From Bradyrhizobium sp. AZCC 1721 (lineage in GTDB: Bacteria; Pseudomonadota; Alphaproteobacteria; Rhizobiales; Xanthobacteraceae), in NCBI RefSeq assembly GCF_036924715.1, contig NZ_JAZHSB010000001.1:930001-994000 (forward strand): a stretch of 64,000 bases of DNA, given 5' to 3'. Positions 1 to 7,974 of the stretch are shown here, piece by piece (the first letter of the stretch is position 1; every line of letters begins with the position of its first letter). The notes under the pieces were generated by a model that worked only from the letters and a program-made list of their open reading frames with translations, had not been told where the DNA came from and did no database searches. The position numbers were made by a program, and so were the translations under genes.

Positions 1-399
1 CCCGGGCTGAAACGGCCGCGGCCGTCCCTCATGAACAGGCGGCCAGTCCGCCCGCTGCAGGCCGCGCGCCCAGGACGACAGGCCTATCCGCTCGCTTCCG
101 GCCCGGCTGCTTCGCGGCGACATTTTGCGACGATCGAGCGATAGGCCTTCGGCGACCACCGGACGGCGTCCGGCGGAGAGCGAGAGATAGCCTTCCGCGG
201 CCAATTGCTCGATCGCAAACGAGACGGTGTTGCGTGAGAGGGCGAGCGATTCCGCCAGTTGCCGGCTCGAGGGCAGGCGCTGGCCGGGCGCGAGGCGTCC
301 TTCCGTGATGAGGTGCCGCAACTGGTCGGTGAGCTGGCGCGTCAAGGTCGCGCCGCTGTCGCGCGCCAGATGCAGCATTCCGGGAATCAGGTCGTCCAC
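1..399 (-). CDS. MocR/PdxR-type GntR regulator, N-terminal part (cut by window edge)
   Basis: The reading frame is open from a GTG at 399 to the left edge. It encodes a GntR winged helix (about residues 10-75, with LTRQLTDQLRHLI, LPSSRQLAESL and SRNTVSFAIEQL) and then a linker ending in PFQPG, the usual lead-in to the fold-type I aminotransferase-like domain of MocR proteins; that domain lies outside the window. The GTG has a TGGAG Shine-Dalgarno six bases upstream; an in-frame ATG at 378 is the alternative. MocR proteins use PLP to sense an amine or vitamer and commonly control an adjacent transporter or enzyme. Here the divergent neighbour is an EamA exporter, so I infer it is the target. 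The start overlaps a repeated ACTGGYTC motif, which suggests autoregulation. Confidence 0.85.
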   Translation of the reverse strand, partial: MDDLIPGMLHLARDSGATLTRQLTDQLRHLITEGRLAPGQRLPSSRQLAESLALSRNTVSFAIEQLAAEGYLSLSAGRRPVVAEGLSLDRRKMSPRSSRAGSERIGLSSWARGLQRADWPPVHEGRPRPFQPG

Positions 400-400
400 A

Positions 401-447
401 ACTGGCTCCAGTAAATCGTAAAAACTGGTTCTTTCGTTAGAGCCAGT
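401..447. promoter_or_regulatory. Candidate MocR operator between the divergent genes
   Basis: ACTGGCTC (401-408) and ACTGGTTC (424-431) form a direct repeat with a 23-bp period, about two helical turns, and GAGCCAGT (440-447) is an inverted third copy. Paired direct repeats with an inverted element are the known DNA target layout of MocR regulators such as GabR and PdxR. The site covers the regulator's own ribosome binding site and lies just before the EamA gene. Binding itself is inferred. Confidence 0.6.
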
Positions 448-494
448 TAAAGGGCTAGGCAATGCCGAGCGGCTCGTGACGGGGCGTGTTCGAG

Positions 495-1403
495 ATGGCC
501 AGTGGACTTTCAACCCGCAGCGCGGCGGCGCTGCTTGCCGGTGTCGTGTTCGCGTGGGGGACCAACTGGCCGGTGACGAAGATGATCGTGCACGACGTGT
601 CCCCGCTATGGGCGACGGCGCTGCGCTGCATGATCGCCGCCGGGACGCTGGCGCCGATGTTGTGGGCGCAGGGGACGTTCATCGTGCCGAAGCGCGGCGA
701 CCTGCCGGTCGTGTTCTGCACCTCGATCCTGCACCTGGTGGCGTTTTCCGCGCTGGTGGCGGCCGGGCTGCAATTCGTGCCGGCCGGCAGGGCGATCGTG
801 CTTGGCTATACGACGCCGCTATGGGTCGCGATCGGAGCAGCCATGTTTCTGTCGGAGCATATCACGCGCCGGCGCGCGATCGGTATCGGCTGCGGCCTGG
901 CCGGCCTCGCGGTCATCTTCAATCCGCAGACGCTGAACTGGGCTGACCGCAACGCGCTGTTCGGCAGCGGCCTGATTCTGATTGCCGCGTTCTGCTGGGC
1001 CGGCAACATCGTCTATGTCAGGGCCCACAAATGGATCTCGACACCCTTTCAACTCGTGTTCTGGCAGGTGCTGCTGGCGGCGGCGCTGCTGTCGCTCATC
1101 GCGTGGCTCGTGGAAGGCCCGCCGCATATCGCGTGGACATGGCGTCTTTCCGCGTTGATGCTCCATAGCGGAATTGTCTGCACGGCATTCGCCAACTGGG
1201 CGATGACCATGGTGAACCGCAGCCTGCCGGCGGTCACCACATCGCTGTGTCTGCTGGCGACGCCGCTGCTCGGCATCGTCAGCGCGACCGTGATGCTAAA
1301 CGAGCCGCTGGAGCCGTCGCTGTTTCTTGCGATGGTGCTGATCATCGGCGGCATCGCGCTTGGCACCATCGCCGGCGGGTCACTCCGGGCGAATGCGACC
1401 TAA
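495..1403 (+). CDS. EamA-family (DMT) exporter
   Basis: A 302-residue integral membrane protein with about ten hydrophobic segments arranged as two EamA halves, the usual size for a drug/metabolite transporter superfamily carrier. The opening FAWGTNWPVTKMIV resembles the conserved first helix of the family. An ATG at 495 has GGGG at 481-484 upstream; a GTG at 486 in the same frame is possible. The gene is divergent from the MocR regulator with a shared operator-like region, so it probably exports the amine or vitamer that the regulator senses. The substrate cannot be read from the sequence. Its stop overlaps the stop of the convergent next gene by four bases. Confidence 0.85.
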   Translation: MASGLSTRSAAALLAGVVFAWGTNWPVTKMIVHDVSPLWATALRCMIAAGTLAPMLWAQGTFIVPKRGDLPVVFCTSILHLVAFSALVAAGLQFVPAGRAIVLGYTTPLWVAIGAAMFLSEHITRRRAIGIGCGLAGLAVIFNPQTLNWADRNALFGSGLILIAAFCWAGNIVYVRAHKWISTPFQLVFWQVLLAAALLSLIAWLVEGPPHIAWTWRLSALMLHSGIVCTAFANWAMTMVNRSLPAVTTSLCLLATPLLGIVSATVMLNEPLEPSLFLAMVLIIGGIALGTIAGGSLRANAT

Positions 1404-2098
1404 TTCGCCACGAAATACCAATTCTCGTCGTAGCGCTCGAGCCGGCTCGGCGGCTTGTCGGCGAATTCGAAGAAGTTTTTGGGATCGCCGCCCGGCGGCA
1501 CGTGCAGGAAGCCGGTGAAATGGTGCTTCAGGCCGCGTGAGGTCAAAAACAGCACATAGGTGCCTTCTTCCGTCTCGTCGACGACGATGTCGTTGCCGAC
1601 GGAAACATTTGGCTCGCGGTCGCCGAGCGCCACTAGGTTCTTGTTGTAGGAGACGTTGGGGTTCAGCTCGCCGGCTTCGACCCGCGCCACGATCCGTTCG
1701 CGGTCGGCCCGGTGCCAGCGGAAATTCTGCTGGAGGGCGACCTGGTGCAGCGGGGCGTAGGCGAGAATGGCAAGCGTGAGCGCGGAGATCAGGAAGGGAA
1801 GGGCGAACTTCGCGCCACCGGTTCGGATCCTGGGGAGCAGCGAAGCCGACCACACGAGGCAGCCGAAGAACACCAGCGCGACCAGCGGCACGACGGCCAG
1901 CAGGACGAAGCCGGAGGGCCAGTCCGCCATCGACAGTTCGAACGTCGCGATCGACAGCGTGAAGGCTGAAATCGCGATCGCCGCCACCAGCGCGGCGCGA
2001 ACCGATGGCCCGGTAGCGACCGACGTCATCTGGGATGTCGCTTCAGCCATGCCGGGCTGTTCCGCTGCGCCGTTTACTCGGCTCCCGGCGGTTGCCAT
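1400..2098 (-). CDS. Hypothetical membrane protein with three N-terminal TM segments
   Basis: 232 residues. Three hydrophobic stretches (about residues 34-55, 62-88 and 97-118) are followed by a roughly 110-residue soluble C-terminal part rich in charged residues and ending in ENWYFVAN. I do not recognise the family. The start is uncertain: ATG at 2098 lacks a strong ribosome binding site and ATG at 2050 is an alternative. The soluble domain is probably extracytoplasmic, but topology is not decided by the sequence alone. It is convergent with and overlaps the EamA gene by four bases and is divergent from the next small gene. Confidence 0.6.
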   Translation of the reverse strand: MATAGSRVNGAAEQPGMAEATSQMTSVATGPSVRAALVAAIAISAFTLSIATFELSMADWPSGFVLLAVVPLVALVFFGCLVWSASLLPRIRTGGAKFALPFLISALTLAILAYAPLHQVALQQNFRWHRADRERIVARVEAGELNPNVSYNKNLVALGDREPNVSVGNDIVVDETEEGTYVLFLTSRGLKHHFTGFLHVPPGGDPKNFFEFADKPPSRLERYDENWYFVAN

Positions 2099-2197
2099 TC
2101 CGAAGGCTTAACGCGCCGTTAACCATATCGGCCCCAACAATAGCCCCAGACGATGGTCCGCCGCCACGGTCGGACGGCAAATCGAAAGGGGTATGGA

Positions 2198-2443
2198 ATG
2201 GATTTCGATCGGTATTTCGCCAAAACCCCGGCAACGCTCGAGGAGATCCGGCGCCGGGTGATGTTTGCGCTCGATCGGCATCCGCTGTGCCGCGGTATCG
2301 AATTCGACGTCGTCAGCATGCCGCGCAACCGCAAGAGCAACTGGACCGTCACCCTGCAACAGGTCGCCCCCGACGCCCTGTGGGAAGCTTCCGATATCGT
2401 TGCCGATATCCAGGAGGCCTATGAACTGGCCGCAGCGGCCTGA
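2198..2443 (+). CDS. Conserved-type small hypothetical protein (81 aa)
   Basis: ATG at 2198 is preceded by AAAGGGG at 2185-2191, so I prefer it to the longer frame opening at 2153. The product is a soluble, mildly acidic 81-residue protein with no signal peptide or membrane segment. It contains an FAKTPATLEEIRRRVMFAL helix and ends in an alpha-helical EAYELAAAA. I do not recognise a named family. It stands alone between divergent and co-directional neighbours. Confidence 0.6.
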   Translation: MDFDRYFAKTPATLEEIRRRVMFALDRHPLCRGIEFDVVSMPRNRKSNWTVTLQQVAPDALWEASDIVADIQEAYELAAAA

Positions 2444-2560
2444 TTCCGGGCCTTTTTGGGACTTTTTCCCCATCTTTTCGACCGCGTCAGCGCGGCGATT
2501 GGCATCGTATAGCCTCAATTATCATCCAGTTTTCGGCAAAAGGGCCAAACGTCGGCGGGA

Positions 2561-3280
2561 ATGGAGACCTTTTTGACCAAGACTATGACGATTGTCGCGC
2601 TGATCTGTTTTCTCGTGGCCGGCGCCGCCGTCACCGCCATTGTCGGCCGCGACAGCCTACCTGCCGCCCGGTTCGAACTGGCGTCGGCTTCCTCCGTCCA
2701 GGCGCCGGTCTCGAACAAGGAAGGCAAAAAGGATCGCCTGGCGGTCCTGAGCTACGCCACCGCCGCGGTTGAGCCCCAGCCCAGGGATCCCGCGCTGAAC
2801 GAATCGCTGCGCCGGGCCTATGCCTCGACTTCGCCTGTCGATATGGCCATGCCGAAGGAAATCGCGGCGCCCGCCGCCCCGCCCACGACGTCCACCGCTG
2901 AGCCGAGCACGGCACCGGTGCCGGCGCCTGCGCCCGTCAAGCCCAAGGCCGCAGCAAAGCCCCAGCCGCAGAAGAGCTACACACTGTTGAGCGATGGCCA
3001 GATCGCCGGCATCAAGGACCGCCTGAAACTGACGGCGTCGCAGGAGTACTACTGGCCGCCGGTGGAGACTGCGCTGCGTGCCGTCGCCCGCAAGATTCAT
3101 GCGGGCCGCCAGGCCAACCCGAATGCGACGGGCGTGCCGATCGATCCAGAGTCCGCGGAAGTCCAGCAATTGAAATCGGCGGCGATGCCGCTGCTGTTCC
3201 AGTTGCGTGAGGACCAGAAGAGCGAAGTGCGCTCGCTTGCCCGCATCATCGGGCTGGAAAAAGTCGCCGCGATGATCTGA
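2561..3280 (+). CDS. Membrane-anchored protein with proline/alanine linker and LTxxQ-like C-terminal domain
   Basis: 239 residues with one N-terminal membrane segment (about residues 9-28), then a long Ala/Pro-rich linker (about 95-135), then a helical domain containing IKDRLKLTASQEYYWPPVETAL. The LTASQ motif resembles the LTxxQ signature of Spy/CpxP-type periplasmic proteins, so a periplasmic, membrane-tethered helical domain is likely; any chaperone or stress role is inference. The start is ambiguous: ATG at 2561 has no spaced ribosome binding site, while a TTG at 2573 follows GGAGA at 2563-2567. Confidence 0.6.
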   Translation: METFLTKTMTIVALICFLVAGAAVTAIVGRDSLPAARFELASASSVQAPVSNKEGKKDRLAVLSYATAAVEPQPRDPALNESLRRAYASTSPVDMAMPKEIAAPAAPPTTSTAEPSTAPVPAPAPVKPKAAAKPQPQKSYTLLSDGQIAGIKDRLKLTASQEYYWPPVETALRAVARKIHAGRQANPNATGVPIDPESAEVQQLKSAAMPLLFQLREDQKSEVRSLARIIGLEKVAAMI

Positions 3281-3357
3281 GCGGCGATCTGCGCCGCTGG
3301 TTCCGACCCTTACACAGAACTCCTACACATAACGCCGCACCGGAACATCACCCTACC

Positions 3358-3376
3358 CCACGCGTTGCCCGCGTGG
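3358..3376. promoter_or_regulatory. Hairpin just upstream of the next gene's ribosome binding site
   Basis: CCACGCG (3358-3364) and CGCGTGG (3370-3376) form a perfect 7-bp stem, ending two bases before the GAGGGAG Shine-Dalgarno of the gene starting at 3393. It could influence translation initiation or mRNA stability; no function is shown. Confidence 0.3.
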
Positions 3377-3392
3377 ATGAGGGAGTTTGCCG

Positions 3393-4094
3393 ATGCGCAC
3401 ATCAACCGCCTTTTTTGCGGGGGCAGGAACCGTGATTGTCGCGGTCGCCGCCGGTGTTGGCGGTGGATATCTGGCTGCCAACATCGTCAGTCCGCCGACA
3501 CATGTGATCTCGAAACTGGAACGCCGGATGTCAGCGGAGCCGATATCCGTCTCGACGGAGCCATCGGAGCCGGTGCCCCATGTCGCGGCGACGGCGGCCG
3601 CGGCCAATACCGCGCCCGCCCAGGAGCAGCCGCAAACGCAGCCCCAACAGACGCAGCCACAGCCCCAAGCGCAACCACAGCCGCAAACGGCGGCGGCAGC
3701 GCCGGCTGCTAATAATGCTTCCACCGAAGAGAAGACGGCCAATAACGCAGCGGCCGCTCAACCTGTACCGCCACCGCCGAAACCCTCGAAGCCCGCCGAA
3801 CAGGCCAGCGAAAAGACCGCTGCGGAGAAGGCTGCTGCGCCCCAGGAGGCGTTTGCCAAGGCGCGTGATGCCGATCTCAAACGGGCTGCCGCCGAACAGC
3901 GGCGCGCCGAGCGGCGCCAGCGCTGGGCCGACAAGCGCCGCTTCCAGCAGCCCCGCGAGCAGGACCTCGAGGCGGTCGAGACGCAGGTCCGGGAAGCAAC
4001 CGAGCCGCGGCGCATCATCATCCGCGAAGAAGCGTTCGCTGGCGAGCCCGCACGAATCGAAATGCCCCGGATCAGGTTGTTCGATCAGGATTGA
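3393..4094 (+). CDS. Low-complexity Gln/Pro/Ala-rich anchored protein
   Basis: 233 residues from ATG 3393, with GAGGGAG upstream; a TTG two codons earlier is also possible. An N-terminal membrane segment (about residues 6-30) anchors a long extracytoplasmic-type region: a Gln/Pro-rich tract (about 75-100), an Ala/Pro/Lys tract, then a highly charged Arg/Glu helix (about 155-205, RRAERRQRWADKRR) that looks like a coiled coil. No enzymatic domain is visible. The composition suggests an envelope-spanning or cell-wall-associated protein. It follows the previous anchored protein in the same direction, 112 bases away. Confidence 0.6.
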   Translation: MRTSTAFFAGAGTVIVAVAAGVGGGYLAANIVSPPTHVISKLERRMSAEPISVSTEPSEPVPHVAATAAAANTAPAQEQPQTQPQQTQPQPQAQPQPQTAAAAPAANNASTEEKTANNAAAAQPVPPPPKPSKPAEQASEKTAAEKAAAPQEAFAKARDADLKRAAAEQRRAERRQRWADKRRFQQPREQDLEAVETQVREATEPRRIIIREEAFAGEPARIEMPRIRLFDQD

Positions 4095-4138
4095 TCGATC
4101 CGGAAGAGTCGCGGCGCATCCTTCTTGAATCGCTGTCG

Positions 4139-4259
4139 TGTCCCGGGCGCGGTGCAGCGCGGAGCGCTGCACCGCAGAGCCGGGACCCAATGCCGCGACA
4201 TATGACCCCGGATCAGCAGCGCACCACGCCGCTAGCGGCGCGCTGCGCAGCATCCGGGG
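4139..4259. repeat. Two adjacent palindromic intergenic repeats
   Basis: The first hairpin has stem GTGCAGCGC (4152-4160) / GCGCTGCAC (4164-4172) inside an outer CCCGGGC/GCCGGGA pair. The second is bounded by CCCCGGAT (4206-4213) and ATCCGGGG (4252-4259), with a perfect 14-bp palindrome, CGCCGCTAGCGGCG, at 4227-4240. This explains most of the 230-bp gap between 4094 and 4326. It looks like the palindromic intergenic repeats of rhizobial genomes. Confidence 0.6.
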
Positions 4260-4325
4260 AACGCTGGACCGATCGCGCCGTTTCAATGAAATGAAACATT
4301 ACGTCTCAGCTAGCCGCCACACGTC

Positions 4326-4568
4326 TTAGCCGCCGCGCGATTCCACCACCTTGCGGCAGCCATCCGACAGCTTCGTCTTGTTCGCTTTCAGGCAGGCATT
4401 CATCTGCGGCGGCTTGCCGATATGCTCGGCGCAGAATTTTCCGGCATCCGAGCGGCAGGCCATCTGCTCCTGGGGAGTGGGGCCGGATTGCGCCTGAGCC
4501 AGCGAGCCGGCGCCGAGCGACAGGATCAGCGCAGTGGCCGCGGCCACGACATGAATGGATTTCATCAT
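4326..4568 (-). CDS. Small secreted four-cysteine protein
   Basis: 80 residues with a clear signal peptide (MMKSIHVVAAATALILSLG, then an Ala-rich region ending LAQAQ). The mature part has four cysteines in the pattern CRSDAGKFC ... MNACLKANKTKLSDGC, similar to the cysteine-rich repeat found in other small periplasmic proteins. Two disulfides in the periplasm are likely. AAAAGG lies just before the start. Function unknown. Confidence 0.7.
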   Translation of the reverse strand: MMKSIHVVAAATALILSLGAGSLAQAQSGPTPQEQMACRSDAGKFCAEHIGKPPQMNACLKANKTKLSDGCRKVVESRGG

Positions 4569-4809
4569 GGATCACCTTTTGACGAGAATGGAAGATTGAA
4601 AGCGCGCGAAAACTCGTCGAGGTTGCGCCCGCGGTCCATGCCATGTTCATGGCGTCGGCAGCGGGCCGCAAAATCACCCCGCGCGCGCCCACACCATTTT
4701 CATGGGATGTTGCCGGGCATCTCGATGGACCATGTACATCTCGCGTCGGCTGCGGTGACCGATCGGCACATCGCAAAGAGCTGCACGCCCAATTCGGGAG
4801 AGATGACAC

Positions 4810-5100
4810 ATGTTGAAGAAGACAGGTTGGCTGAGCGCAGGTCTGACGCTCGCGGCGTTTTCGGCCGTGGCTTCCTTTGCAGTCGGCGGCGTAGGCTCTG
4901 CCCAGGCGGCAGTGGTTTATTGCAAGACGGTTGGCGTGCCGAAGGGCTGCGTCGCGCGCCCGACGCCGGTCGCGGCGGCTGCGGTCGTGACGCCGGTCGT
5001 GGGCGTCGGCGCTGTCGGCGTCGGAGCTCGGGGCGTCGGCGTTCGGGCCGGTACGCCGATGAACCGCGGTGGCCCGGTCAACCGCGTCGGCCGCCGCTGA
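4810..5100 (+). CDS. Small secreted glycine/valine-rich protein
   Basis: 96 residues. A signal peptide (about residues 1-33, ending in AQA) precedes a short cysteine-containing segment (VVYCKTVGVPKGCVARP) and a tail of repeated GVG and GAVGV units finishing in RVGRR. GGGAG lies about 10 bases before the ATG. It resembles the many small low-complexity exported proteins of Bradyrhizobium. No function is assignable. Confidence 0.65.
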   Translation: MLKKTGWLSAGLTLAAFSAVASFAVGGVGSAQAAVVYCKTVGVPKGCVARPTPVAAAAVVTPVVGVGAVGVGARGVGVRAGTPMNRGGPVNRVGRR

Positions 5101-5106
5101 GGCAAA

Positions 5107-5186
5107 GGGTTTTCAAGCGAAGCATGTCCTCGGACTTGATCCGGGATGAACACCGGTTCGCGTAAAGAAAACGCGTAAGCAAAAGT
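5107..5186. repeat. Intergenic repeat, copy 1 (GTTTTC...GCGAAG...ACACCGGTTCGCG family)
   Basis: Contains GTTTTCAAGCGAAG, then ACACCGGTTCGCGTAAAGAAAACGCG after a roughly 27-bp insertion that includes TGATCCGGGATGA. The same blocks, without the insertion and in the opposite orientation, occur at 47297-47351. A half copy (GTTTTCGAGCAAAGCATG) lies at about 9252-9269. It fills the gap before the histidine kinase gene. Confidence 0.55.
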
Positions 5187-5193
5187 GTGCATG

Positions 5194-7140
5194 CTAACCG
5201 GCAGCGCCGTCGCTGTCGGGGAAGCGGTGGGGCAAGGTGAGCCTCACGCGCGTGCCTTTGTGGGTCCCTTGGGCGCAGGAGCTCAGTTCCAGCTCGGCGC
5301 CGCAGCGCGCGGCGCGGCTTCGCATGTTGCGCAGGCCGCGCGCCGTTTTCGCAGCTCCTGCGGCTCCGCCGTCAGGCGCGATCTCAAACCCCCTGCCGTC
5401 ATCCTCGACGGTGATGCAGCCGCGCTCGAGGCCGTCGGCGCCGGCCAGCGTCTCGATCCTCACCGTAATGCGCCGCGCCTCGGCGTGCTTGACCGCATTG
5501 GTCACCGCTTCATCCAACAGCCGCACGATCTGGATGACGTGCCATGGCCGCAGCTCGGGATGAACCGGCAGGCCCTGCGCGGTGACCGCGCGCCAGTCCA
5601 GCGCGATGTCATGCGGACGAAGCTGCGCCATGGCGCGTTCGCGCCATGAGCCGAGCGCCAGCATCAGATCGCCGCCGATGTCGTCCATGGAGTCGATGAC
5701 GAGGCGCAAATCCTTCAGCGCGGCGCGCGCCGCATCACCGATCCCCGCGCTGCCATTGCCGCGTTCGCTGAGCGCCACGATGCTGACGAGCTGGCCGCCG
5801 AGCCCGTCATGCAGGTCGCGCATCAGGCGCGTGCGTTCCCGCGCCAGCGCCGCGGCGCGGGCGCGCTCCTCCTCGCGGGCGAAACTGGCCTTCAGCTTCT
5901 CCTCCGCCTCGCGCACCTGGGTGACGAGACGGCCGGCAAAGCCGTCGACCTGGTTCAGCGCCCGGGCGAACCGCCAGGTGAGCCCCGCGCCGATCGCGAC
6001 CAGCATCGCCGAATAGGACAGCCGCGCGGTGAAGATGCGGTTGGGCATCATCTGAAATACCGAGAGCAGGTCGACGATCCAGCAGGTCAGCATGATCGTA
6101 ACCGCGCATCCGAGCAGGAAGCTCGCGACGTTCTGCCGCTGCAGCGCCGATCGCGCGGTAACGACGGCCATGATGAGAAGGGAGATGCCGACCATCGGTA
6201 CGGCGAGAATCAGGAAGAGGGCGCGCACCAGCGCCTGATTTCCGAACAGGCCGGCCAGCGCCAATGCGATGCCCGGAATGAAGATGACCCAGGCGTAGCG
6301 CTGCCACTTCCAGCCCGAGAGCAGCAGCGCAAAGACCAGCACCAGTGCGCTTTCGATCGGCGCGGAGGAAATCAGGATCACATTGAACCTGGAAAACGGC
6401 GTCTCGCCCATCGGTGTTTGCAGGAACGCCTGGCCGACACCCACGGCCATCGCCGCCGCCAGAACGCCGTAGGCCGGCTCGTGGCGACGCATCACCCACA
6501 TGATGCCGAGGATCACCGCCAGAATTGCCTGCCAGGATGAGAACACCACCGGCAACGTCACGAACACCAGCGTTCTGAGATTGTAGGTCGGGCGCAACTC
6601 TTCGTCCGGGTCGACCCAGATGCGATCGAGGAAGCCGGTGATCGGGCCCCAGATGAACAGCCGGATCGAGATGGCGTTGTCGCCATCGCGCAGCACCGAT
6701 GCGGGGATCACCGCAATCGCCGGCGTGTTGCGGTCGGGGCGGTTGGCGGCGGGATCGCGCCGGCTGTCGAGGATCACGACATCGTTGACGGTAACCTCGA
6801 CGCCGTTGGTGAAGCGCGGCAGGAACACCGACCAGGCTCGCGAGGCCTCGCCGGCCGGGCGGACGAAGCGTCCCCTGAAGCGGGGCGGATCGTTCATCGC
6901 ATTCCGCAACGGTGAGAAGTAAGGCAACGTCACCGCCCGCTCGGCGCCGGCTTCGGTGAGCTGAAAGGCCGTCACCTGATACTGCGCGGGAGGTCCGGGC
7001 AGCGATTGCAGAAGCATCGCGACGCCGGCGACGGCGATCACCGCCTGCAGCAGCAGATACTGGATGAGACGGGACGATCGCAGCCGACGCCGCGCGCGGC
7101 CGGGCAGCTCCGGTTGCACGTCGTCGCCGTGATCATTCAC
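5194..7140 (-). CDS. 7TM sensor histidine kinase (7TMR-DISM-like, NarL-type HisKA_3)
   Basis: 648 residues. One N-terminal membrane helix (about 26-45) precedes an extracytoplasmic beta-rich domain (about 50-185) containing VEVTVNDVVILDSRR. Seven hydrophobic helices (about 190-390) and a coiled linker follow, then a HisKA_3 dimerisation helix with the phosphoacceptor His444 in RDLHDGLGGQLVS and a C-terminal HATPase domain (NAVKHA, DDGRGF, GLRNM). This order matches 7TM receptors with intracellular signalling modules. It starts at a GTG that overlaps the response-regulator stop (GTGA), so the two are translationally coupled. It should phosphorylate that regulator; the stimulus is unknown. Confidence 0.85.
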   Translation of the reverse strand: MNDHGDDVQPELPGRARRRLRSSRLIQYLLLQAVIAVAGVAMLLQSLPGPPAQYQVTAFQLTEAGAERAVTLPYFSPLRNAMNDPPRFRGRFVRPAGEASRAWSVFLPRFTNGVEVTVNDVVILDSRRDPAANRPDRNTPAIAVIPASVLRDGDNAISIRLFIWGPITGFLDRIWVDPDEELRPTYNLRTLVFVTLPVVFSSWQAILAVILGIMWVMRRHEPAYGVLAAAMAVGVGQAFLQTPMGETPFSRFNVILISSAPIESALVLVFALLLSGWKWQRYAWVIFIPGIALALAGLFGNQALVRALFLILAVPMVGISLLIMAVVTARSALQRQNVASFLLGCAVTIMLTCWIVDLLSVFQMMPNRIFTARLSYSAMLVAIGAGLTWRFARALNQVDGFAGRLVTQVREAEEKLKASFAREEERARAAALARERTRLMRDLHDGLGGQLVSIVALSERGNGSAGIGDAARAALKDLRLVIDSMDDIGGDLMLALGSWRERAMAQLRPHDIALDWRAVTAQGLPVHPELRPWHVIQIVRLLDEAVTNAVKHAEARRITVRIETLAGADGLERGCITVEDDGRGFEIAPDGGAAGAAKTARGLRNMRSRAARCGAELELSSCAQGTHKGTRVRLTLPHRFPDSDGAAG

Positions 7141-7814
7141 AACTTGATCAAGCCCTGCTGGACCGCCTCGAACACCGCCTCGCCCCGGGTATGAACTTCG
7201 AGCTTGCGATAGATGCTCTTGATATGCCCGGGCACGGTTTGGCGCGACAGGCCGAGATGGCTGGCGATCTCGGCATAGCTAAAGCCCTTGGCGATGCCCC
7301 AGAGAATGTCGATTTCGCGCGGCGTCAGTTTGGTGGTGTTGAGTACTGGGCCGGGCGGCGGCTCCGGCGTGCTCTGGGTCCGGCGCACGATGAAACGCGC
7401 GATCGAGGCCGAGATCGGCGAGTGGCCGGCGACGAGGTCGCGCACGGTGGCGGCGATGTCGGTCGGGAAGGCGTCCTTGAGCAGATAGCCTGTCGCGCCG
7501 ACGGTGATCGCCGAAATCACGCTTTCCTCGTCGCCGAGGATCGAGATCACCATGATCTCGGTATCGGGAAAGCGCCGACGGGTCTCGCGGATCAGGTCGA
7601 CGCCATGGCCATCCGGCAACTGAAGATCGGTCAGCAGCACCTTTGGTGCGCCTTGCGCGAGACAGGCGCGGGCTTCCGCGAGCGTGCCCGCGGCTCTGAC
7701 CTGGTATCCGGCCTTGGCCAGCGCGTCCTGCAGCCGCCAAAGCGTCGGCGCGTCGTCCTCGACCAGCACGACCGTGATGGCTTCCGCCTTGGGCCCATCG
7801 CTCAATGAATTCAT
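7137..7814 (-). CDS. NarL/FixJ-family response regulator
   Basis: 225 residues from ATG 7814, chosen because GGAG sits eight bases upstream; a longer frame to 7892 would run into the divergent promoter. The receiver domain has the acidic pair ED/D at about 19-21 and the phosphoacceptor Asp63 in LLTDLQLPDG, with the conserved Lys in YLLKDA. A LuxR-type HTH follows (about 155-215, LTPREIDILWGIAKGFSYAEIA). It is first in an operon with the 7TM kinase (4-bp overlap). Its targets are not evident. Confidence 0.88.
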   Translation of the reverse strand: MNSLSDGPKAEAITVVLVEDDAPTLWRLQDALAKAGYQVRAAGTLAEARACLAQGAPKVLLTDLQLPDGHGVDLIRETRRRFPDTEIMVISILGDEESVISAITVGATGYLLKDAFPTDIAATVRDLVAGHSPISASIARFIVRRTQSTPEPPPGPVLNTTKLTPREIDILWGIAKGFSYAEIASHLGLSRQTVPGHIKSIYRKLEVHTRGEAVFEAVQQGLIKL

Positions 7815-7974
7815 CTGAAAACTCCGGCTGCCTGTCCCTGCAGCCCGCGCAAGTGTAACCCCGTGACAGTTTTTTGCGACACCCATGTTCATGGGGCGGG
7901 ATTTTTACGAGATTCGAGGGAGGCGAAAGGAGCGGAAAAAGCCTATACGATTGCCTCTCAACGAGGCCACCGAA

